A stretch of 64,000 nt of DNA from Brevibacterium yomogidense. Its GTDB lineage: Bacteria > Actinomycetota > Actinomycetes > Actinomycetales > Brevibacteriaceae. Where the stretch lies: NCBI RefSeq assembly GCF_016107685.1, contig NZ_JABASY010000001.1, positions 400,187 through 464,186 on the forward strand, read 5' to 3'. Under the pieces are notes generated by a model, which did not search any database, had not been told where the DNA came from, and saw only the letters and a program-made list of their open reading frames with translations. This document shows, piece by piece, positions 45,003 through 54,118 of the stretch; the stretch's first letter is position 1, and the number at the start of each line of letters is the position of its first letter. A program made the position numbers and the translations under genes.

Positions 45003-45180
45003 GGTGACTCCCTCCGAAGCGAGTGATCTTCTGCTGCGTTGCGAATGATCGGGTGATGCTGGGTGATGCGGTGCAACTGGTGCTGTGCGATGTGTGCGGC
45101 ACCCGGAGCGAGGAGTGGGGTTTTCATCGAAGAAGGGGGCCGCTGTGTTCTGCCGGTGGGCGGTGTCGCCTGCCGACGTG

Positions 45181-45197
45181 GTGTCGACGAACGACAC
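45181..45197. promoter_or_regulatory. possible PucR operator in the mmsA-pucR spacer
   Basis: GTGTCG and CGACAC form perfect six-base arms around ACGAA. It lies inside the 299-base divergent spacer, downstream of a minus-strand CATAAT (45224-45219) that could be the -10 box of mmsA. Confidence 0.35.
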
Positions 45198-45289
45198 CGT
45201 TCGCGCGACAACACCTCTATTATGTGCGTTTCCCTCGCCGCGGACCAGGTGCAGAGTGTCAACTTCATGCGAGCGAACATGACGGTCTG

Positions 45290-45295
45290 TAACAT
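45290..45295 (+). promoter_or_regulatory. -10 element TAACAT, leaderless start for the PucR gene
   Basis: TAACAT ends six bases before ATG 45302. No ribosome-binding site precedes that ATG. Confidence 0.45.
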
Positions 45296-45301
45296 TGTGG
45301 A

Positions 45302-46918
45302 ATGGCATCACACAACACCCCGAACGGTTCGGAGCCGGTGACGGTCCGGTCGATCCTCCACCTCGACGAGATCCGGGGCGCGCGCCCGCAGGTGCTGAAC
45401 GGTTCCACGCGTCTGGACCGTCCGGTGCGCTGGGTGCACATCGCGGAGACGGAGGAGGTGCCGTCGCTGCTGGAGGGCGGGGAGCTGATCCTCAGCAGCG
45501 GCACGATGTTCCGGCAGTCCGCGGAGCGCACTCGGGCCTTCCTCACGCGCTTGGACGCTGCGGGTGCGGCGGGGTTCGTCATCGAGATCGTCGACGATTC
45601 CGGTCGTCCGTCGGCAGTGGACCGCGCAGTCCTCCTCGAGGCGGTCGAGGGACTCGACTTCCCGGTCATCGTGCTCGCGTCCCGTGCCCGCTACGTGCGG
45701 GTCACGCAGGCGGCGCACCGGCTGCTCATCGGCGAGCAGCTGGCCCGGGTGGAGCGCGCCCGCCGCGTGCACGACGTCTTCACCGACCTCAGTCTGCGCG
45801 GCGCGGACGAGCAGCTCATCGTCGATACGACGGCGGATCTGATCGGCAGCGGCGTAGTCCTGGAGGACGCGATCCACCGTGTGCTGGCCTTCAACACCGC
45901 ATCGTCGTCGCCTGCGGCGCTGCTGGACGGGTGGCCGCTGCGCAGCCGGCAGCAGGTGACCGTCGGGATGAGGGGGCGGCGGTGGGGCAGGCTCGTGGCC
46001 CCTTTCGCAGACGCCGCGGACGACCATGCGAGCGAGGTGCTGGAGCGAGCCGGGCAGGCGATCACGCTCGTGCGGATGGCGACTCAGAACGAGCGCGACC
46101 TGCTGCAGCACGCGACGGACGCCCTCGTCCACGAACTCATGGGCCCCACCGACATGTCGGAGGACGAGGCCCGCGTCCGTGCGCGCGGGCTGGGTCTCGA
46201 GGATGCCTCGGTATTCGTTCCCGTGGCGGTGAAGATCACCGCGCCCGAGGCCGTGGACGGGGAGGAGGTCACCTCCCTCCAGCTGCGGGAGCAGGCAGTG
46301 CGCACGGAACTGCGGGCTGCCGCGAAGGAGGCGGGCACCTCGGCCATCGTGGGCGGACGGCGGGCGGGGATGCTCGTGGGCATCGTGGGCTGCCGTGGCT
46401 CTCGGTCGGTCGACGACGTGCTCACGACGCTGTTCCGCCACCTGGCGGAGGAGTCGACCGTCCCGCACAGCGTGGGCGCCGGTGATGAAGTGGCGTCACT
46501 CCTGGAAGCGGGGGCGCATCTGGAGAACGCGGTGCAGGTCGCGGGGATCGTCGCGACGATGTCGGTGCGCAGCCGGCCGTTCTACCGCTTCGCGGACGTG
46601 CGGCTGCGAGGGCTGGTGGCCGCGCTCCGGGACGACTCTCGGATGCGTGCCTTCGCGGAGTCCGAACTCGCCGGACTCGTGGTCGATCGTGCGGAGGCGG
46701 ACGGGGGACGATCGCGGTGGTCTGACATCGACTTCCTCGAACTGCTCCTGCGGATGGGCGGCAACAAGTCCGCGATCGCGCAGGAGATGGGGCTCAGCAG
46801 GCCGGCGGTGTACGCACGGGCCGAACGGCTGGAGCGGCGGCTGGGGGTCTCGCTCGACGACGCGGAGTCCCGTGCGGCCCTCCATACGGCCGTGCTCTGG
46901 CAGCGGGCGCAGAAGTAG
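45302..46918 (+). CDS. PucR family transcriptional regulator
   Basis: A 538-residue regulator. The N-terminal PucR domain reads RPVRWVHIAETEEVPSLL and GELILSSGTMFR. A central region without clear motif follows, then the C-terminal PucR-type helix-turn-helix: LLRMGGNKSAIAQEMGLSRP with VYARAERLERRLGVSLDD. Such proteins usually activate purine, GABA or beta-alanine breakdown genes in response to the substrate. It is divergent from mmsA and the aminotransferase, the probable targets. The start is predicted leaderless. A 17-bp hairpin terminator follows the stop. Confidence 0.9.
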   Translation: MASHNTPNGSEPVTVRSILHLDEIRGARPQVLNGSTRLDRPVRWVHIAETEEVPSLLEGGELILSSGTMFRQSAERTRAFLTRLDAAGAAGFVIEIVDDSGRPSAVDRAVLLEAVEGLDFPVIVLASRARYVRVTQAAHRLLIGEQLARVERARRVHDVFTDLSLRGADEQLIVDTTADLIGSGVVLEDAIHRVLAFNTASSSPAALLDGWPLRSRQQVTVGMRGRRWGRLVAPFADAADDHASEVLERAGQAITLVRMATQNERDLLQHATDALVHELMGPTDMSEDEARVRARGLGLEDASVFVPVAVKITAPEAVDGEEVTSLQLREQAVRTELRAAAKEAGTSAIVGGRRAGMLVGIVGCRGSRSVDDVLTTLFRHLAEESTVPHSVGAGDEVASLLEAGAHLENAVQVAGIVATMSVRSRPFYRFADVRLRGLVAALRDDSRMRAFAESELAGLVVDRAEADGGRSRWSDIDFLELLLRMGGNKSAIAQEMGLSRPAVYARAERLERRLGVSLDDAESRAALHTAVLWQRAQK

Positions 46919-46950
46919 CCGGGAGTGGCGAGGCGGGTTCGGCGGTGCGC

Positions 46951-46989
46951 ACACATGCGCCGGGAGCAGGAAGCTCCCGGCGCATGTGT
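46951..46989. terminator. strong bidirectional hairpin terminator
   Basis: A perfect 17-bp stem: ACACATGCGCCGGGAGC (46951-46967) pairs with 46973-46989 around AGGAA. It sits between the convergent PucR gene and the gene at 47083-47925. Confidence 0.85.
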
Positions 46990-47082
46990 GTGTCTGCCGT
47001 CGTGTGGCCGAATCCTGGTGGGGCTGGGCATCACGCCTGCGTGGGGCGATCAGCTGAGCCGTGTCGGTTCAGCCGTGCCGCA

Positions 47083-47925
47083 TCAGCGGTCCTGCGACTC
47101 GTCGCCTGATTCGTCGTCGTTCGAACCGTCCACGTCCACACCCTCTGCCTTCGCTGCTGCGACTGCGGCGGCAGGTGCAGGCACCTGGCTGGTGACGGAC
47201 GGGTTCGAGGTCTGGGCCGAACGCGGCGTGGAACCGACTGGACGAGCGTCTGCGGGACGGTTGCCCGGCAGCGGTGTCGACCACGGGTCCTCGACCGGAC
47301 GCAGGCGACGTGCGACGGCGAAGGCAATCGCACCCGCGCCCACGACGCCCAGTCCGATCCACACCCACTTGCCGCCGCTGGACGTCTTCTGCGCCGTGCG
47401 CTTCTCGATGTCCCTGCCCGCCTTCTTGAGCGCCTTGCGCGCGTGCTTCACGGCCTTCTTGTCGCCCGTGAGGCGGCCGACCGCGTCGTCGAAGCCCTTC
47501 GAGGTCTCCGTCGAGGCGAGGAGTCCTGCCACGGACGAGGCCTTCACCCCGGCCTTCTCCGCCACGTCACGGACACGCTTCTCCGCCACGTCGCCCTGTT
47601 CGCGCAGCGCCGGTGCGACACGTGCCTCGTACTCCTTCTCCGCCGTCGCGCGGGCGTCGTCGAACTTCGACTTCGCGTCGCTCAGCACGTCCTCGACATG
47701 GGGGCGCACCGATTCCGCAGCGGACTGCAGACGGTCGCTCGCATCCTGGATGTGCGGGGCGGCGGCGTCGGACGCGTCGTGCAACCACGCGTTCGCGCGT
47801 TCGAGGTAGGGGCCGGACGCCTCCAGGGCCTGGGCCGATGATTCGCGGACGACATCGCCCACGGTGTGCAGCTTCTCGCCGACCTCGTCGATGAAAGTCT
47901 TCGGCTTGGACCTCTTCTTGAACAT
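47083..47925 (-). CDS. hypothetical coiled-coil membrane-anchored protein
   Basis: A 280-residue protein that I cannot assign. Residues about 10-160 are highly charged, Ala-rich amphipathic helices of apolipoprotein/YtxH-like character (many VRESSAQAL-type heptads). One transmembrane segment follows, WVWIGLGVVGAGAIAFAVA (about 186-204), then RRLRPVEDPWSTPLP and a disordered acidic tail. GGAGGG precedes the ATG. A similar one-pass protein with a DPWSTP-like tail is common near ppiA in actinobacteria, which suggests an envelope role, but no function is known to me. Confidence 0.75.
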   Translation of the reverse strand: MFKKRSKPKTFIDEVGEKLHTVGDVVRESSAQALEASGPYLERANAWLHDASDAAAPHIQDASDRLQSAAESVRPHVEDVLSDAKSKFDDARATAEKEYEARVAPALREQGDVAEKRVRDVAEKAGVKASSVAGLLASTETSKGFDDAVGRLTGDKKAVKHARKALKKAGRDIEKRTAQKTSSGGKWVWIGLGVVGAGAIAFAVARRLRPVEDPWSTPLPGNRPADARPVGSTPRSAQTSNPSVTSQVPAPAAAVAAAKAEGVDVDGSNDDESGDESQDR

Positions 47926-48129
47926 CTCACCCTCCGCGGTGTCGGCTGCTCGTCGATCCGGACGCCGGTTGGGACGTCCGGAGAACTTGTCGTCCGCATC
48001 AGTCTATGGGGTCGCACGGACTCGGCGCTTGTCGGATATCGCCTTCTGACGACACTGTGGGCGTACTGCCATGTTTCGAGGAGTCGAGTCCACGCGCCGT
48101 GAGTCCGCGGCTCGTGGAACAATGACGGC

Positions 48130-48669
48130 ATGACTGTTTCAACTGGCAAGGCCATCCTGCACACCAACAAGGGCGATATCACGATCGAGCTCTTCGGGCA
48201 CCACGCTCCGAAGACCGTCGCGAACTTCACGGGACTCGCGAAGGGCGACAAGGAGTACGTCGACGCGGAGACCGGGCAGGCGAAGACGGGCCCGTTCTAC
48301 GACGGTGTGGGCTTCCACCGCATCATCAAGGACTTCATGATCCAGGGCGGTGACCCGCTGGGCACCGGCACCGGCGGTCCGGGCTACACGTTCGATGACG
48401 AGATCCACCCGGAGCTCCAGTTCGACCGCCCCTACCTTCTGGCGATGGCGAACGCCGGGACGCGCGGGGGCAAGGGCACCAACGGCTCGCAGTTCTTCAT
48501 CTCGACGATCGCCACGCCGTGGCTCAACGGCAAGCACACGATCTTCGGCGAGGTCGTCGACGAGGAGTCGAAGAAGGTCGTCGACGCGATCGAAGCGGCA
48601 CCGACCGGCGCGATGGACCGTCCCAAGGATCCCATCGTCATGGAGTCCGTGGAGATCATCGAGGCGTGA
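48130..48669 (+). CDS. ppiA: peptidyl-prolyl cis-trans isomerase, cyclophilin type
   Basis: A 179-residue cytosolic cyclophilin that isomerises Xaa-Pro bonds. The core motifs [31 protein letters not shown] and GSQFFIST are intact, including the catalytic Arg in FHR and the Phe/Gln residues of the substrate pocket. No signal peptide. The ATG at 48130 has no visible Shine-Dalgarno site. Its stop overlaps the GTG of the rhomboid gene, the gene pair found at this place in many actinobacteria. Confidence 0.94.
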   Translation: MTVSTGKAILHTNKGDITIELFGHHAPKTVANFTGLAKGDKEYVDAETGQAKTGPFYDGVGFHRIIKDFMIQGGDPLGTGTGGPGYTFDDEIHPELQFDRPYLLAMANAGTRGGKGTNGSQFFISTIATPWLNGKHTIFGEVVDEESKKVVDAIEAAPTGAMDRPKDPIVMESVEIIEA

Positions 48670-49376
48670 CCCACCCGTCCCCGCCTCCGGCCAGACGGCC
48701 CCGTCCCGGGCTGCTGGCCGGAGCACGTGTCACACAGGCCATCGTCATCGTGACGGTGGCCTGTTGGCTTGTCGACCTCGTTCCCGGAGTCGAGCTGGGC
48801 ATGCTGCTGGGGTTCTCCCCGCTGCTGGCCGCCGCAGAGCCGTGGCGGGCACTCACGGTGATGGTCGTCCATGCGGACGCACTCCACCTCCTCTTCAACA
48901 TGGTGGGCGTCCTGCTGTTCGGCACGTTCGTCGAGAGGGCGCTGGGGCCTCTGCGCTGCCTCGCGGTGTATTTGCTGTCTGGCCTGGGCGGGTCCGCCGC
49001 GGTCCTGCTGCTGGCGGCTCCCTACGAACCCGGGTGGTTCTCCCTCCACGTGGGCGCGTCCGGCGCGCTCTTCGGGCTGCTGGGAGTCGTGCTCACCCCC
49101 ACACGGTCGCTGGACCGCAACTGGGGCGGCGCGGTCGTGTTCCTCGTCATCAACGTCCTCTACAGCGTGGTGGCGCCCGGCATCTCGTGGCAGTCGCACG
49201 CGGGAGGGCTCGTCGTGGGCTTCGCGCTGGGCTGCGCCGCACTGCTGCCGCGCGCACGCGACCGTGACACGAGTGCATGGTTCTGGGTGGCGGCCGCGAT
49301 CCTCGTCGCGACGATGGTCGTCGCCGTCCTGCCGGCGCTGCGCGCCTCCGCACTCATGACCGGGTCGCTCACCTGA
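48666..49376 (+). CDS. rhomboid family intramembrane serine protease
   Basis: A 236-residue polytopic membrane protein with six or so hydrophobic segments. The catalytic dyad is visible: Ser132 in [13 protein letters not shown] and His178 in [26 protein letters not shown] carries the conserved His/Asn region of TM2. It cleaves membrane-anchored substrates within the bilayer; the substrates are unknown. GTG 48666 is taken from the GTGA overlap with ppiA; the longer upstream frame is ppiA in another phase. Confidence 0.9.
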   Translation: MTHPSPPPARRPRPGLLAGARVTQAIVIVTVACWLVDLVPGVELGMLLGFSPLLAAAEPWRALTVMVVHADALHLLFNMVGVLLFGTFVERALGPLRCLAVYLLSGLGGSAAVLLLAAPYEPGWFSLHVGASGALFGLLGVVLTPTRSLDRNWGGAVVFLVINVLYSVVAPGISWQSHAGGLVVGFALGCAALLPRARDRDTSAWFWVAAAILVATMVVAVLPALRASALMTGSLT

Positions 49377-49535
49377 GGCGCAGGACGGCCTCGTTCTCCG
49401 GAGGGATCCGTTCGTCTGAGCGCGACGTTGTCGTGACCGGCTGAGTGTTGCGGCTCCACCGGCTGCCGCGCGGCCCCTATCGTGAGCGGCAAGGGTCCTG
49501 TTCCGGCCCGCCGCCCCGATGAAGGAGATTCGACG

Positions 49536-50705
49536 ATGAATGCCACCCCCTCCGCCTCGCAGATGGCACAGGACTACCCGGCCAGCGCCATCCGGAAGGT
49601 GTTCGAACGGGTCGCGAGCTTCGACGACGTCGCATCGCTCACAGTCGGTGAACCGGACTTCGACACCCCGGACCACGTCATCGAGGCAGCCGTGGAGTCG
49701 ATGCAGGCCGGCGACACCCGGTACACCCCCAACGCCGGGATCCCGGAGCTGCGGGACGTCCTCGCCCGCATGTACACGGAGCAGTGGGGGCGCGACATCG
49801 GGCGGGCCGACGTGATGGTGACCGTGGGCGGCCAGGAGGGGATGTTCCTCGCGCTGCGCACGGCCGTCGACCCGGGGGACGACGTGCTCGTCACCGACCC
49901 GTCGTACGCGAACTATCAGGGGCAGATCCACCTCATGGGAGCCCGCGCCGTCGACGTCCCGCTCACGGAGGACAACGGCTTCATCGTGACCGCGGACCAG
50001 GTCGAAGCGGCGCTCACACCCCGGACCAGGGCGCTGATCCTCAACTCCCCAGCCAACCCGCTGGGTGCGGTCGTGCCGGAGGTGGAGCTGGTGAAGATCG
50101 CCGCGCTCGCCCGCGCACACGACTTCCTCGTCGTCTCCGACGAGGTGTACGAGCGCATCGTCTACGACGACGTCCGCCACGTGTCGATCGCCCAGGCGGT
50201 GCCCGATTTCCAGCACTTCCTCATGATCGGGTCCCTGTCGAAGTCCTACGCGATGACCGGCTGGCGGGTCGGGTACATCATCGGCCCCCGGCAGCTGCTC
50301 GCCACCACGATCCACATGAAGGAGGGCGTCACGTCGTGTTCGCCCGCCTTCGTGCAGAAGGCGGCGGTCGCGGCGCTCACCGGGCCCCAGGACGTCCTGC
50401 ACGAGATGGTCGCGTCGTACCGCTCTCGCCGCGACGTCATCGTCGAAGGGCTGTCGGCCATCCCCGGGGTGAGCTGCACGGGAGCTAACGGAGCCTTCTA
50501 CGTGTTCGCGGACATCAGCGCCTCCGGCCTGTCCAGCGATGAGTTCGTGGAGCGCCTGCTGGTCGACCACCGGGTGGCCGTGATTCCCGGGACAGCGTTC
50601 GGCGCGCAGGGTGAGGGATTCATCAGACTGTCGTATGCCGCGGACGTCGCAACGATCCGCAAGGGTATCGAAGGAATCGCCGCGTTGATGACCGCGATGC
50701 GTTGA
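49536..50705 (+). CDS. class I/II pyridoxal-phosphate aminotransferase
   Basis: A 389-residue fold type I aminotransferase. Motifs: LTVGEPDFDTPDHV, RYTPNAGIPELRDVL, VTVGGQEGMFLAL, LNSPANPLGAV (PLP Asn), SDEVYERIVYD and the PLP lysine Lys236 in SLSKSYAMTGWRVGY. It resembles aspartate/aromatic aminotransferases of the AspC/PatA group; the exact amino acid cannot be told. GGAG precedes ATG 49536 by eight bases. It stands alone between the rhomboid gene and the DnaA-box region. Confidence 0.88.
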   Translation: MNATPSASQMAQDYPASAIRKVFERVASFDDVASLTVGEPDFDTPDHVIEAAVESMQAGDTRYTPNAGIPELRDVLARMYTEQWGRDIGRADVMVTVGGQEGMFLALRTAVDPGDDVLVTDPSYANYQGQIHLMGARAVDVPLTEDNGFIVTADQVEAALTPRTRALILNSPANPLGAVVPEVELVKIAALARAHDFLVVSDEVYERIVYDDVRHVSIAQAVPDFQHFLMIGSLSKSYAMTGWRVGYIIGPRQLLATTIHMKEGVTSCSPAFVQKAAVAALTGPQDVLHEMVASYRSRRDVIVEGLSAIPGVSCTGANGAFYVFADISASGLSSDEFVERLLVDHRVAVIPGTAFGAQGEGFIRLSYAADVATIRKGIEGIAALMTAMR

Positions 50706-50751
50706 GGTTCGTCAGGTCTGGAAGACGGCGGTTTCTCGCGGATCCTGATGG

Positions 50752-50891
50752 TTGTCCACACAGTTCTCCACAGCCGTGGATAGAACGACACAGGTGTGTT
50801 TCCACTGGTGACGGCGGTGCTACGAAATACGGTGAAAAACGTCACACAGGATGTCCACCGTTCCTGTGGACGGGCGGGCATGTGTGGACAG
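50752..50891. promoter_or_regulatory. cluster of DnaA-box-like 9-mers
   Basis: Six sites lie within 140 bases. Plus strand: TTGTCCACA (50752-50760, perfect), TTCTCCACA (50764-50772), ATGTCCACC (50851-50859). Minus strand: CTATCCACG (50783-50775), CCGTCCACA (50873-50865), CTGTCCACA (50891-50883). The imperfect ones differ from TTATCCACA/TTGTCCACA by one or two bases. A short A-rich stretch lies between (50822-50842). The gene-free spacer runs from 50706 to 50986. Confidence 0.6.
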
Positions 50892-50986
50892 CGGGGGAGG
50901 CGCAGGTCAGAACGGGTGTGTGCGGCTCACGGTGACAAGGCGCCTAGTTTCCGGTCAGTAACATGCGGATTCGCGTCCGGCGGGGG

Positions 50987-51652
50987 TCAGTCGGCGTCGG
51001 TCATGAGGGGGTCGGCGGGCCCCAGCAGCCGCTCTGCCACACCCAGGAAGAACTGGGTGATGTAGCCGATCCCCAGCGCGTAGGCGATCGTGCCCACGCC
51101 GAACGTGCCGCCCAGCAGCACGCCGCTCACGAGGACCGCGATCTCCACCGCGAGTCGCATCGCCCACACGGGCTTCCCTGTCCGCTGGACGAGGCCCGTC
51201 ATGAGCCCGTCACGGGGACCGGGGCCGAAGTTCGGGATGATGTAGAGGACTGTGGCGACGCCGTTGAGCACGATCCCCAGCACGAGCAGGACGATGCGGA
51301 ACGCGAGCGAATCCTGATCCGGTACGAGCGCCATCGTGATGTCCATGAAGATTCCCACGAGGATCGCGTTCGACACGGTGCCGAGCCCCGGCCGCTGGCG
51401 CAGCGGGATCCACAGGATCAGGATCACGAAGGACGCGATGATCGCCACGACGCCCACGGACACCGTGACGCCCAGCGCGCCCAGCCGCAGGGAGACGCCC
51501 TCGTGCAGGACATCCCATGGGAAGTTGCCCAGGCGGGACTCGATGACGAGACCGGCGGACACGCCGAAGAGGACCAGCCCCCCGTAGAGGGTGACCAGGC
51601 GGATCCAGAGCGGATGTCCTCCCAGGAGTCGGAAGTTGCCGGAAGACTTCAC
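50987..51652 (-). CDS. YczE/YyaS/YitT-like multi-pass membrane protein
   Basis: A 221-residue protein with five or six transmembrane segments and the YczE-group motif SRLGNFPWDVLHEG, plus GPGPRDGLMTGLVQR. Members are thought to be transport-like membrane proteins, sometimes next to transporters or peptide synthetases; no reaction is established. The start is a GTG at 51652, three bases after the crgA stop, with no strong site of its own, so translation is probably coupled to crgA. Confidence 0.85.
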   Translation of the reverse strand: MKSSGNFRLLGGHPLWIRLVTLYGGLVLFGVSAGLVIESRLGNFPWDVLHEGVSLRLGALGVTVSVGVVAIIASFVILILWIPLRQRPGLGTVSNAILVGIFMDITMALVPDQDSLAFRIVLLVLGIVLNGVATVLYIIPNFGPGPRDGLMTGLVQRTGKPVWAMRLAVEIAVLVSGVLLGGTFGVGTIAYALGIGYITQFFLGVAERLLGPADPLMTDAD

Positions 51653-51655
51653 CGG

Positions 51656-52396
51656 CTAGCGCCAGCGGGTCGACATCACGAGTCCGGCGACGAGGATCGC
51701 GAACCCGACTCCGAGGTTCCAGTAGCCCCACGCTCCGACGGGGTACGCGCCGCTGGAGATGTAGAACACGACGAGCCATGCGAGGCCCAGCAGCAGGACC
51801 GTCACCATCGTGGGGACGAACCAGCGGCCGTTCGGCTTGATGGTCTGCGTGCCGGGCGTGCTGGTGTACGAGGCGGTCTTGCGGTTCGCTGCGCGCTTCG
51901 CCGGGTTGCCGGACTTCGCGGAGCTCTTCGCGTCCGTCGTGGCGGTCTTCTTGGATGAGGAGGACTTCGTCGAGGTGCTTCTGCCGCCGGCCGTGGAAGC
52001 TCCACCCGCGGCCTTGCGGTTGCGACCCGCCGGCTTCGCCGCAGGCGTCACGGTGTCCTTCGACGTCTTCTCGCCGTCCGCGTCCGCAGCGTCCTCATCC
52101 GCCGGGGACTCCTTGTCCGTCGAGGCGGAATCGTCGAGCGGAGAGGGCCCTGCGTCGTCATCGGCATCGTCCGGCGCGGAATCCGCAGCGCCCGTGTCCT
52201 CTGACGCGGACTCCGCGGCGCCTGTCGCGTCGCCGCTGTCCGCAGTGATGTCGTCGTTGCCGGGAAGGCTGTCGAGATCGGTGACGAGGTCGTCGTCCAA
52301 CGGCAGATCGGCGGCATCCGTGCCGGGTGCGTCCGGCTGGATGTCCGCGGAGTCGTCTGTCGGGCGGTCCCGGTTCGTGCGGTTCGACTTGGCCAC
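51656..52396 (-). CDS. crgA: cell division protein CrgA with long acidic/Ala-rich N-terminal extension
   Basis: A 246-residue protein. Only the last 60 residues or so are CrgA: PNGRWFVPTMVTVLLLGLAW, two transmembrane helices with AYPVGAWGYWNLG between them, and a short basic end. CrgA links FtsZ, FtsQ, FtsI and PBPs at the division site. The first 150-odd residues are disordered, Asp/Ser/Ala-rich and then Lys/Thr/Ser-rich, whereas CrgA is usually under 100 residues. The start is GTG 52396, four bases after GAGGAGA. It is divergent from the sortase gene, as in other actinobacteria. Confidence 0.88.
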   Translation of the reverse strand: MAKSNRTNRDRPTDDSADIQPDAPGTDAADLPLDDDLVTDLDSLPGNDDITADSGDATGAAESASEDTGAADSAPDDADDDAGPSPLDDSASTDKESPADEDAADADGEKTSKDTVTPAAKPAGRNRKAAGGASTAGGRSTSTKSSSSKKTATTDAKSSAKSGNPAKRAANRKTASYTSTPGTQTIKPNGRWFVPTMVTVLLLGLAWLVVFYISSGAYPVGAWGYWNLGVGFAILVAGLVMSTRWR

Positions 52397-52604
52397 GGCT
52401 CTCCTCGGGCGGTCGGCTGCAGTCCGACCGTTGTGCTGTCTCAGGCTGATGATCGTTGGCCAGTCTAGTCTTCTCACGCCCGTGGTGCGCGCATCCGGTG
52501 GGTGCGCAAACGTCTATCATGGGCGGGGTGTGACCGGTGAGACGGGAATCGGGCCGGGAAGGCACCGCGCAGGACCACTGAATGCGAGAGCCGGAGGGGC
52601 GACG

Positions 52605-53954
52605 TTGGACCAGCCTATGACGAGGCGTGAGCGCCGCGAGCGCGAGCGCGCCGCCGCGGAGGCTGCGGAACGTGCCCGGACTGCCGGCCCCCAGCAGGCA
52701 CCCGCGCCCCAGCAGCCCGCCGGCTCCCCGCAGCCATCCGCACCCCAGCCACCCGTCGGATCCCCGCGGCCGCCTGTTGACCCCCCGCCGCCGACATCCG
52801 ACTCATGGAGCCCTCGGCCCACGCCGTCACAGCAGAGCACATGGCATTCCGGTGCTTCGCAGGCTGCCGGCGGCCGCCCCGTCATCAAGCCCGCCTCCCG
52901 TTCCGCCGTGCGCACCGGCTCCGGTCCCGTGCACCAGGCGGCGGCCCACACACAGGCCCTGCCCGCGTCCCCTGCGGGTCCCGGCGGTTTCGGATCGGGA
53001 CCACGGCACGCCGGACCGGGAACCGGGCTCGTCGGCTCAGCCCCCGGCCACTCCGCCCCTACAGCGGGCGGTGCCACGGCCCAGTCCGTTTTCGCGGCCT
53101 CGGCGGCCTCGCAGACCGCCTACGGAAACCCGCCCCCCGGAGGCGGACAGACGGCTGGGGGTGCGGCAGCGGCCTCGGCGGCGGGGTCGAAGCGCACCGA
53201 CCGGAAGCGGCAGACCGAATACGAGCCGCTGGGACCCGTCCGGGGGACGATCCGTGCGTTCGGCGAACTGTGCATCACCGCCGGCATGGTGCTCATCCTG
53301 TTCGTCGTGTGGCAGCTGTGGTGGACGGACATCGCCGCGAACAAGGACAACGAGGTGCTCGCGGACCAGCTCATCACCGAATGGCGCGACAACCCGGACA
53401 ACGAACTGCCCGACGACCCGGACACCCCGTACGTCGCGGAACCCGTCGACGAGAACTCCGGGTTCGGCATCATGTACGTCCCCCGGTTCGGGGACGACTA
53501 CTACCGCACCGTCGCGGAAGGTGTGTCGCTGGAACCGGTCCTCAACAGGATGGGCGTGGGCCGCTACCCCAGTTCGGCGATGCCCGGCGAGGTCGGCAAC
53601 TTCGCGATCGCCGGCCACCGCGTCACGTACGGAAAGCCGCTCAACCAGATCCACCAGCTGCGGCCCGGCGACGACATCGTCGTGCAGACCGCGGACGGCT
53701 ACTATACGTACACGTTCCGCAACTTCGAGATCGTCCTGCCGGACGCCACCGAAGTGCTGTCCGCCGTGCCGATGCTGCCCGACTACAAGGGCAAGGACCG
53801 CATCATGACGCTGACCGCCTGCAACCCGATGTTCTCCGCCCGCGAACGATACGTCGCGTACGCGGAGCTCACCGACTGGACCCCTGCGGGCGACGGGGCT
53901 CCCGAATCGATTGCGGACTCGCCCGCCTATGACAAGGTCGGAGGGGAGGCCTGA
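52605..53954 (+). CDS. class E sortase
   Basis: A 449-residue membrane sortase that would attach surface proteins to the cell wall. Residues about 1-200 are disordered, Pro/Gly/Ala/Gln-rich and cytosolic; a transmembrane segment (about 219-241) follows, then the sortase barrel with His338 (AGHRVTYG), Cys406 (LTACNPMFS) and Arg415 (ERYV). I chose TTG 52605, five bases after GGAGGGG; ATG 52617 is four codons in and farther from the site. The open frame upstream overlaps crgA and is not used. A TATCAT box at 52515-52520 may belong to its promoter. Confidence 0.88.
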   Translation: MDQPMTRRERRERERAAAEAAERARTAGPQQAPAPQQPAGSPQPSAPQPPVGSPRPPVDPPPPTSDSWSPRPTPSQQSTWHSGASQAAGGRPVIKPASRSAVRTGSGPVHQAAAHTQALPASPAGPGGFGSGPRHAGPGTGLVGSAPGHSAPTAGGATAQSVFAASAASQTAYGNPPPGGGQTAGGAAAASAAGSKRTDRKRQTEYEPLGPVRGTIRAFGELCITAGMVLILFVVWQLWWTDIAANKDNEVLADQLITEWRDNPDNELPDDPDTPYVAEPVDENSGFGIMYVPRFGDDYYRTVAEGVSLEPVLNRMGVGRYPSSAMPGEVGNFAIAGHRVTYGKPLNQIHQLRPGDDIVVQTADGYYTYTFRNFEIVLPDATEVLSAVPMLPDYKGKDRIMTLTACNPMFSARERYVAYAELTDWTPAGDGAPESIADSPAYDKVGGEA

Positions 53955-54118
53955 TGTACGGACTGCTGTGGCGTGCCCTGCCGGGGCCGTGGATCGTGAA
54001 GCTGCTCATCTGCCTCGTGCTCATCGCGGCAGCCGTGTACGTGCTCATGGAGTACGTGTTCCCTGTCATCGCCCCGCACATGCCGTTCAACGACGCGACG
54101 ATCGAGGAGGGCGGATGA
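53954..54118 (+). CDS. small single-pass membrane protein between sortase and pabA
   Basis: A 54-codon ORF. The ATG shares one base with the sortase stop (TGATG), and the TGA overlaps the pabA start (ATGA, 54115-54118). It encodes MYGLLWRALPGPW, one hydrophobic helix IVKLLICLVLIAAAVYVLME and VFPVIAPHMPFND. A short membrane protein at this place is common in actinobacterial genomes. Function unknown; coupling suggests a link to the sortase. Confidence 0.8.
   Translation: MYGLLWRALPGPWIVKLLICLVLIAAAVYVLMEYVFPVIAPHMPFNDATIEEGG

Noticed and set aside
48432..50570. 712-codon open frame on the minus strand
   Set aside because: Antisense to ppiA, rhomboid and the aminotransferase, all of which have intact motifs; product is low in hydrophobic residues and has no recognisable domain.
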